NCBI GenBank assembly: GCA_018385335.1
Contig: JAHAZN010000080.1
Coordinates: forward strand, 1 to 40,846
Source: Prevotella sp.
GTDB taxonomy: Bacteria > Bacteroidota > Bacteroidia > Bacteroidales > Bacteroidaceae
DNA: 40,846 bases
Direction: 5' to 3'
Shown here piece after piece: positions 36,228 to 40,846 of the stretch. Every line of letters starts with the position of its first letter. Position 1 is the first letter of the stretch. Made by a program: the position numbers and the translations under genes. The notes under the pieces are model-generated. The model did no database searches and was not told the DNA's origin. It was given only the letters and a program-made list of their open reading frames with translations.

Positions 36228-38420
36228 ATGCTTACTATGCCTGATATTTCACAATATTTTCCCATCACCGACCCAACACTCATCTTCTTCGTGGTGTTGT
36301 GCATCATCCTTTTCGCACCAATCGTACGCACCAAACTGCGAATACCACATATTATAGGCATGGTGCTCGCTGGTGTGGCGGTGGGACAGTATGGACTGAA
36401 TATCCTGGAACGCGACTCGTCGTTTGAACTTTTTGGGAAGGTCGGACTACTCTATATCATGTTTCTTGCGGGATTGGAGATGAACGTGCTCGACATGAAG
36501 AAGAAGGGGATAAGATTCATCTTCTTCGGTCTGCTCACCTTCTTCGTTCCTTTCTTCCTGTCATATTTCGTGGGCATCTTCCTCCTCGACTATTCTCCCC
36601 TCGCCTCGTTGCTCTTGGCCTGTATCCTCTCGTCAAACACGCTCATCGCCTACCCTATCGTATGCCGGTATGGTTTGCAGAAACACCCGAGTGTGACGCT
36701 GAGTGTGGGTTCATCGATGATCTCGCTCACCCTGGCACTCCTTGTCCTTGCTGCCATCGTTGGCGTCGGTCGTGGTGCAGGGGGCACCGACATCACTTAC
36801 TGGGTGGTGTTTATGCTCAAGGTGGCGACATTCTGTGTGGGAGCAGTGTTCCTCATACCTCGTCTCACACGGTGGTTCTTCAACAGATATGCCGATGCGG
36901 TGATGCTGTATATCTACATTCTCTCTGTGCTCTTCCTCTGTGCCGCCATGTCTGAGTTTTGTGGGATGGAAGGTATCTTCGGAGCGTTCCTCGCCGGACT
37001 GATTCTCAACCGTTATATCCCGAGTGTCTCTCCGCTGATGAACCGCATAGAGTTTATCGGCAATGCGCTCTTCATCCCATATTTCCTCATAGGTGTGGGA
37101 ATGCTCATCGACATCACAGTACTCTTCCATAGCTGGGAGACGGTATGGGTGGTGCTCTGTATGGTGGTAGTGGGCACGGTGGGCAAAGCGATAGCGGCCT
37201 ACTCGTCGGCTTTCTGCTTCAAGATGTCATGGACCTCAGCGCATATTATGTTTGGACTCACCGAAGCTCACGCTGCTGGAGGCATCGCCATGACCATGGT
37301 GGGAATGAGCCTCATGGTGGATGGCGGTTATCTGGTGGATGTCAGCATGCTCAACGGTGTGGTGATAATGATTCTCTTCACATGTATCATCAGTTCGCTG
37401 GTGGTGGAGAATGCGGCGAGAAAGGTGGTGATGCAGGAGAACATGCACAACTCAGAACAGGAGAAGAAGGGCGATGATGAGAAGCTCATGCTCACCTTGC
37501 AGCACGATGATGATGCTGAGGCACTGGTACAGATAGCTATCCTAATGAGAAACAAACGTCTGAACAGGGGGCTGGTGGGTATCAACGTGGTGTATGACAA
37601 TACTGACAGCGAGCGCAACAGCAAGAATGGAAGGAGAATACTCACACGCGCCGAAGCCACTGCCAATGCTGCTGATGTGAGGATGCAGACACAGAGCCGA
37701 CTGGCTACGAACATCGCCAACGGCATCAAACATGCTTTTAAAGAGAATGATGCCAGCGAACTCATCATGGCACTACACAGACAACAGGAGCCTGGTGACA
37801 CCTTCTGGGGCGCTTATACGCAGGGACTGATATCAGAAATCAACAGACAGATTCTCATCTGCCGTATCCTTCAACCACTCAACACTATCCGCCGTATCAT
37901 CGTGGCTGTTCCCTCAAGGGTGGAATATGAGGTGGGCTTCTACCGGTGGGTAGAGCGTCTCTCACGTATGGCTGACCTCCTCGGCTGCCGTATCATCTTC
38001 CACGGGAGAACGGAGACCAACACGCTCATCAACCGATATATCCAACTCTCTCATCCCGAGGTGAGGGCTGAGTATGTATATATGCAACACTGGAAGGAGA
38101 TAGTGAATCTCAAAGATGAGGTGAAAGAGGATGACTTGCTGGTGGTCATCTCCGCACGCAGCGGTACGGTGTCTTATAAACCGGCTTTTGAGAACCTGCC
38201 AAAGGAACTCACTATGTTCTTCCCTTCGTGCAACCTTATCATCGTCTATCCAGACCAAAACGGACAACAGCAGGATGTGATGACCTTTACCGCACCGCAG
38301 CGTATAGAACAGGAGAGCATCTATTCTACGCTCATCAACTGGATGAACGGGAGACGACCTTCTCAACGGACATCAGCGGGCTCATCAAAGGAGAGAGCAA
38401 TACTTACTAACAGTAACTGA
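36228..38420 (+). CDS. Kef/NapA-type monovalent cation:proton antiporter with C-terminal Usp-like region
   Basis: A 730-residue inner-membrane protein. The N-terminal about 390 residues form a CPA2-type exchanger with a dozen hydrophobic segments ([63 protein letters not shown]). The cytoplasmic remainder lacks an RCK domain. Instead it seems to hold two weak universal-stress-protein-like units, from about 440-560 and about 580-700 ([21 protein letters not shown]). The exchanged ion (potassium or sodium) cannot be read. Two starts are possible, 36228 and 36237; I prefer the first because of a weak AAGAGA upstream. In-frame codons further up precede the likely promoter. lolD follows after 5 bases. 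Confidence 0.85.
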   Translation: MLTMPDISQYFPITDPTLIFFVVLCIILFAPIVRTKLRIPHIIGMVLAGVAVGQYGLNILERDSSFELFGKVGLLYIMFLAGLEMNVLDMKKKGIRFIFFGLLTFFVPFFLSYFVGIFLLDYSPLASLLLACILSSNTLIAYPIVCRYGLQKHPSVTLSVGSSMISLTLALLVLAAIVGVGRGAGGTDITYWVVFMLKVATFCVGAVFLIPRLTRWFFNRYADAVMLYIYILSVLFLCAAMSEFCGMEGIFGAFLAGLILNRYIPSVSPLMNRIEFIGNALFIPYFLIGVGMLIDITVLFHSWETVWVVLCMVVVGTVGKAIAAYSSAFCFKMSWTSAHIMFGLTEAHAAGGIAMTMVGMSLMVDGGYLVDVSMLNGVVIMILFTCIISSLVVENAARKVVMQENMHNSEQEKKGDDEKLMLTLQHDDDAEALVQIAILMRNKRLNRGLVGINVVYDNTDSERNSKNGRRILTRAEATANAADVRMQTQSRLATNIANGIKHAFKENDASELIMALHRQQEPGDTFWGAYTQGLISEINRQILICRILQPLNTIRRIIVAVPSRVEYEVGFYRWVERLSRMADLLGCRIIFHGRTETNTLINRYIQLSHPEVRAEYVYMQHWKEIVNLKDEVKEDDLLVVISARSGTVSYKPAFENLPKELTMFFPSCNLIIVYPDQNGQQQDVMTFTAPQRIEQESIYSTLINWMNGRRPSQRTSAGSSKERAILTNSN

Positions 38421-38425
38421 AGAAT

Positions 38426-39133
38426 ATGATTGACATAAAAGGAATAAGAAAGAGTTTCGGTCATTTAGAGGTTCTCAAAGGCATCGACCTTCATATCAAC
38501 AAAGGCGAGGTGGTGAGCATCGTAGGACCGAGTGGTGCAGGAAAGACAACACTGCTACAGATCATCGGTACGCTCGACAGAGACTACAAAGGCGAAGTGT
38601 GCATCGACGGAGTGAACATCAGTAAGCTGGGGACCGACCGACTGGCGGCATTCAGGAACCAACACCTTGGATTTGTCTTCCAGTTTCATCAACTTCTCCC
38701 TGAGTTTACGGCGATGGAAAACATCATGATTCCTGCCTACATCGCTGGAACTTCAACAAAGAAAGCCAAGGAGCGAGCCAACGAACTGCTGCAGTTCATG
38801 GGGCTCTCCGACCGTGCCCAACACAAGCCCAACGAACTGTCGGGTGGTGAGAAACAGCGCATCGCTGTAGCTCGTGCTCTCGTCAACCACCCTGCTGTTA
38901 TCCTCGCCGATGAACCCTCGGGGAGCTTGGACTCTAAGAACAAGGCGGAGCTCCACCAACTCTTCTTCGACCTGAGGGAGCAGACGGGACAGACCTTCGT
39001 CATCGTCACTCACGATGAGACGCTGGCTGCTACCACCGACCGCACCATACATATCACTGACGGCATGATTATCAACGACACATCTCTCCTTACTACTGGA
39101 GAGGAGTGGGAAAACGAACAAACTAATGATTGA
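38426..39133 (+). CDS. lolD: ABC transporter ATP-binding protein, LolD type
   Basis: A 235-residue ATPase. Walker [10 protein letters not shown] (34-42), Q-loop near [14 protein letters not shown], signature LSGGEKQ (138-144), Walker B VILADEP (158-164) and H-loop VIVTHDE. It resembles LolD, which powers extraction of lipoproteins from the inner membrane for transfer to the outer membrane. Its membrane partners LolC/LolE are not in the window, so it may instead belong to another MacB/FtsE-type system. The gene overlaps the next by 8 bases. Confidence 0.85.
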   Translation: MIDIKGIRKSFGHLEVLKGIDLHINKGEVVSIVGPSGAGKTTLLQIIGTLDRDYKGEVCIDGVNISKLGTDRLAAFRNQHLGFVFQFHQLLPEFTAMENIMIPAYIAGTSTKKAKERANELLQFMGLSDRAQHKPNELSGGEKQRIAVARALVNHPAVILADEPSGSLDSKNKAELHQLFFDLREQTGQTFVIVTHDETLAATTDRTIHITDGMIINDTSLLTTGEEWENEQTND

Positions 39134-39968
39134 ACTGGGAAAGATGAACCGCCTCAAGGTGGTCAAAGAAGTGGATTTCGGATGCTACCTCGATGGGGGC
39201 GAGGAGCACGGAGAGATTCTCCTACCCAAATGTTATGTGCCTAAGGGCTGTAAGGTGGGCGATGAGATAGAGGTGTTTCTCTATCTCGACCACGACGAAC
39301 GGCTTGTGGCTACCACCCTCACTCCTCTGGTACAGGTGGGTGAGTTTGCCTGCCTCGAAGTGGCATGGGTCAACCAATATGGGGCATTCCTCCACTGGGG
39401 ACTGATGAAAGACCTCTTCTGTCCTTTCAGAGAGCAGAAAGAGCGTATGGTGAAGGGCAACCGTTATGTGGTCTATGTGAAGGTTGACGAAGAGAGCTAT
39501 CGTATCATGGCCACAGCGAAGGTGGAGAAATATCTCTCGCCTTCCAGACCTCCCTATAAACATGGCGACGAAGTAGATCTCCTCGTGTGGCAGAAGACTG
39601 ACCTGGGGTTCAAGGTGATCGTTGACAACAGGTACATGGGTATGGTCTATGACAAACAGCTCTTCCGTCCGCTCTACAAAGGTGACCGACTGAAGGGGTA
39701 TATCGATCACATACGCATGGATAAGAAGATTGATGTCACCATTCAGCGCACTGGACGACAGCAGACACTCGACTTCAGCTCTATCCTGCTTCACTATCTT
39801 CAGGAGCATGGTGGCCATTGTCATCTCTGCGACAAGAGTGACGCCGCTGAAATCGCCATGGTCTTCAAGGTGAGCAAGAAGACATTCAAAAAGGCTGTCG
39901 GCGATCTCTACAAACAGCGACTCATCACAATAGCTGACAATGGTATCACACTCACTCACCCAGAGTAG
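39126..39968 (+). CDS. S1-like RNA-binding protein, CvfB/YitL family
   Basis: A 280-residue cytoplasmic protein with three OB-fold/S1-like modules (about 5-60, 65-135 and 145-210) and a C-terminal winged helix (about 218-275, [26 protein letters not shown]). Recognisable family phrases are [14 protein letters not shown] and [24 protein letters not shown]. In staphylococci CvfB affects virulence gene expression; here the role is unknown but probably linked to RNA binding. MIELGK is kept as the start because homologs begin that way. It overlaps lolD by 8 bases and ends at a strong terminator. Confidence 0.85.
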   Translation: MIELGKMNRLKVVKEVDFGCYLDGGEEHGEILLPKCYVPKGCKVGDEIEVFLYLDHDERLVATTLTPLVQVGEFACLEVAWVNQYGAFLHWGLMKDLFCPFREQKERMVKGNRYVVYVKVDEESYRIMATAKVEKYLSPSRPPYKHGDEVDLLVWQKTDLGFKVIVDNRYMGMVYDKQLFRPLYKGDRLKGYIDHIRMDKKIDVTIQRTGRQQTLDFSSILLHYLQEHGGHCHLCDKSDAAEIAMVFKVSKKTFKKAVGDLYKQRLITIADNGITLTHPE

Positions 39969-40003
39969 TGGCGACAACAAAGGTAAAGTGTTGTGTAATA
40001 TGA

Positions 40004-40041
40004 AAAATAGGGCTGACACCTGTGTGTATCAGCCCTATTTT
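40004..40041. terminator. Bidirectional intrinsic terminator
   Basis: Arms 40004-40016 (AAAATAGGGCTGA) and 40029-40041 (TCAGCCCTATTTT) are perfect reverse complements around a 12-base loop. Both sides are A- or T-rich, so it works for both convergent genes, cvfB and the outer-membrane protein. Confidence 0.85.
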
Positions 40042-40089
40042 ATTGCTTATAACGAACGGTCTTTCCCCGCTGTCGTCCACATCTGCTCA

Positions 40090-40846
40090 TTAAAGGATGC
40101 GACCGGTGATGCGGAGGGTCATACTGGGATAAACAGTAATCTTACTCAATGTCTTGATGACATCACCACCATCGCCATCGGCATCTTCCTCGGTGAGCTG
40201 GTCTCTTCCATTATCACCATCAAGATATACCTTGGGAGAACCCCAGAACTGAACGCCGAGGTCGAACTGAACGCCGAGACGCTTCTTGGGGACAGCATGG
40301 CCAAAACCGATGCCGAGGTAGGGACGGAAGCTAGATACCTCGAGGGTGGCATCCATGCTGCCATCTGACTTGGGAGAAAGGAAATAGTCGCCAAGGGCTA
40401 CTCCTACTTTACTAAACTGGCTCAATGGCAATTTCTGATCGTCTACATTGGGAGTTTGAAGGCTTCCATCAGCAAGTTTGGCATTATATGCAGCTATATT
40501 GGCCATGGAACCCGGTTCCTTGTTATATACGGAGATAATCTCTGAGCCTCCGAAATAGGCACCGGCGGTGATGCGGAAGCCAGTCTTGAAGGGATGGATG
40601 TCGAAGAGGATATGACCGGTGGTCATGCTGGTCTTTCCTTGAACTTCAATCTTCTTAGGGAGGTTACCATCAAAGCTGTTGAGACTTCCTAATTGCCCAA
40701 AATATTGTCTTGTTTCACCATCTATCTCAACATCCAAATCTGTATCTACCTTGACATTAGGGAAATAGTCAACACCGGCACGAACGCCCACATAGGGAGT
40801 AAGACAGGTGGCGGCATCGATAGTGATACCGGTGAGACCAGCACCG
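40090..40846 (-). CDS. Outer-membrane beta-barrel protein (C-terminal part, gene runs off the right edge)
   Basis: The frame is open to the last base of the window, so only about 252 C-terminal residues are seen and the start lies outside. Alternating hydrophobic strands (TPYVGVRAGVDYFP, GFRITAGAYFGG, FRPYLGIGFGHAVP, RLGVQFDLGVQFWG, ITVYPSMTLRITGRIL) and a C-terminal hydrophobic strand indicate a beta-barrel. One loop is very acidic (DGDNGRDQLTEEDADGDGGD). No specific function is recognised. It ends at a shared terminator with cvfB. Confidence 0.7.
   Translation of the reverse strand, partial: GAGLTGITIDAATCLTPYVGVRAGVDYFPNVKVDTDLDVEIDGETRQYFGQLGSLNSFDGNLPKKIEVQGKTSMTTGHILFDIHPFKTGFRITAGAYFGGSEIISVYNKEPGSMANIAAYNAKLADGSLQTPNVDDQKLPLSQFSKVGVALGDYFLSPKSDGSMDATLEVSSFRPYLGIGFGHAVPKKRLGVQFDLGVQFWGSPKVYLDGDNGRDQLTEEDADGDGGDVIKTLSKITVYPSMTLRITGRIL

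Noticed and set aside
1..40846. CRISPR arrays, tRNA or rRNA genes, insertion sequences
   Set aside because: No regularly spaced repeats, no recognisable cloverleaf or ribosomal sequence, and no transposase gene were seen on either strand.

Overview
The window is about 41 kb of a Bacteroidales genome, most likely Prevotella or a close relative. Several features point there: promoter elements of the Bacteroidetes form TAnnTTTG, a hybrid two-component regulator (kinase, receiver and AraC domains in one chain), a split glycine decarboxylase (GcvPA/GcvPB), a DUF4827 lipoprotein, a large secreted protein with a type IX-secretion-like tail, and mostly poor Shine-Dalgarno sites. Most of the window is core chromosome with tight operons. 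I see no rRNA, tRNA, insertion sequence, CRISPR array or phage gene.

Layout. 270-1758 (+): a Cys-type glutathione peroxidase and thioredoxin reductase, closed by a strong hairpin. 1825-3528 (-): an unusually short hybrid sensor kinase/regulator without a periplasmic sensor. 3529-4219: a gene-poor gap with a candidate small terminated transcript and an antisense 25-codon reading frame. 4220-11158 (-): mfd, then a secreted DUF2264 protein and a sodium:solute symporter whose stop and start codons overlap. 11324-19867 (+): a SulP permease, a 1266-residue CotH-kinase/lamin-tail surface protein, an NrnA-like DHH phosphoesterase, a DUF4827 lipoprotein and GlmM. 19999-21818 (+): a self-contained ATPase plus DUF4435 pair with its own promoter and a perfect inverted repeat. 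21848-26612 (-): dxs, trkA, trkH. 26728-36045 (-): asd, a SIMPL protein, panE, lplA, gcvT, gcvH, gcvPA, gcvPB and lpd. 36228-39968 (+): a Kef-type antiporter, lolD and cvfB. 40090 to the right edge (-): the C-terminal part of an outer-membrane beta-barrel protein.

Working together. The first pair forms a thioredoxin-driven peroxide defence, assuming thioredoxin is encoded elsewhere. The glycine-cleavage block carries all protein subunits plus a lipoate ligase able to lipoylate GcvH. TrkA/TrkH and the Kef-type antiporter are both monovalent-cation systems. The DUF2264/symporter pair looks like a small carbohydrate degradation and uptake unit.

The most interesting candidate for a less-described system is the ATPase plus DUF4435 (TOPRIM-like) pair. 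Its architecture resembles the PARIS (AriA/AriB) and OLD-type anti-phage systems, but the ATPase is only 273 residues. It sits between housekeeping genes, and its promoter contains an 11-bp perfect palindromic arm pair. Defence function is inference from architecture only.
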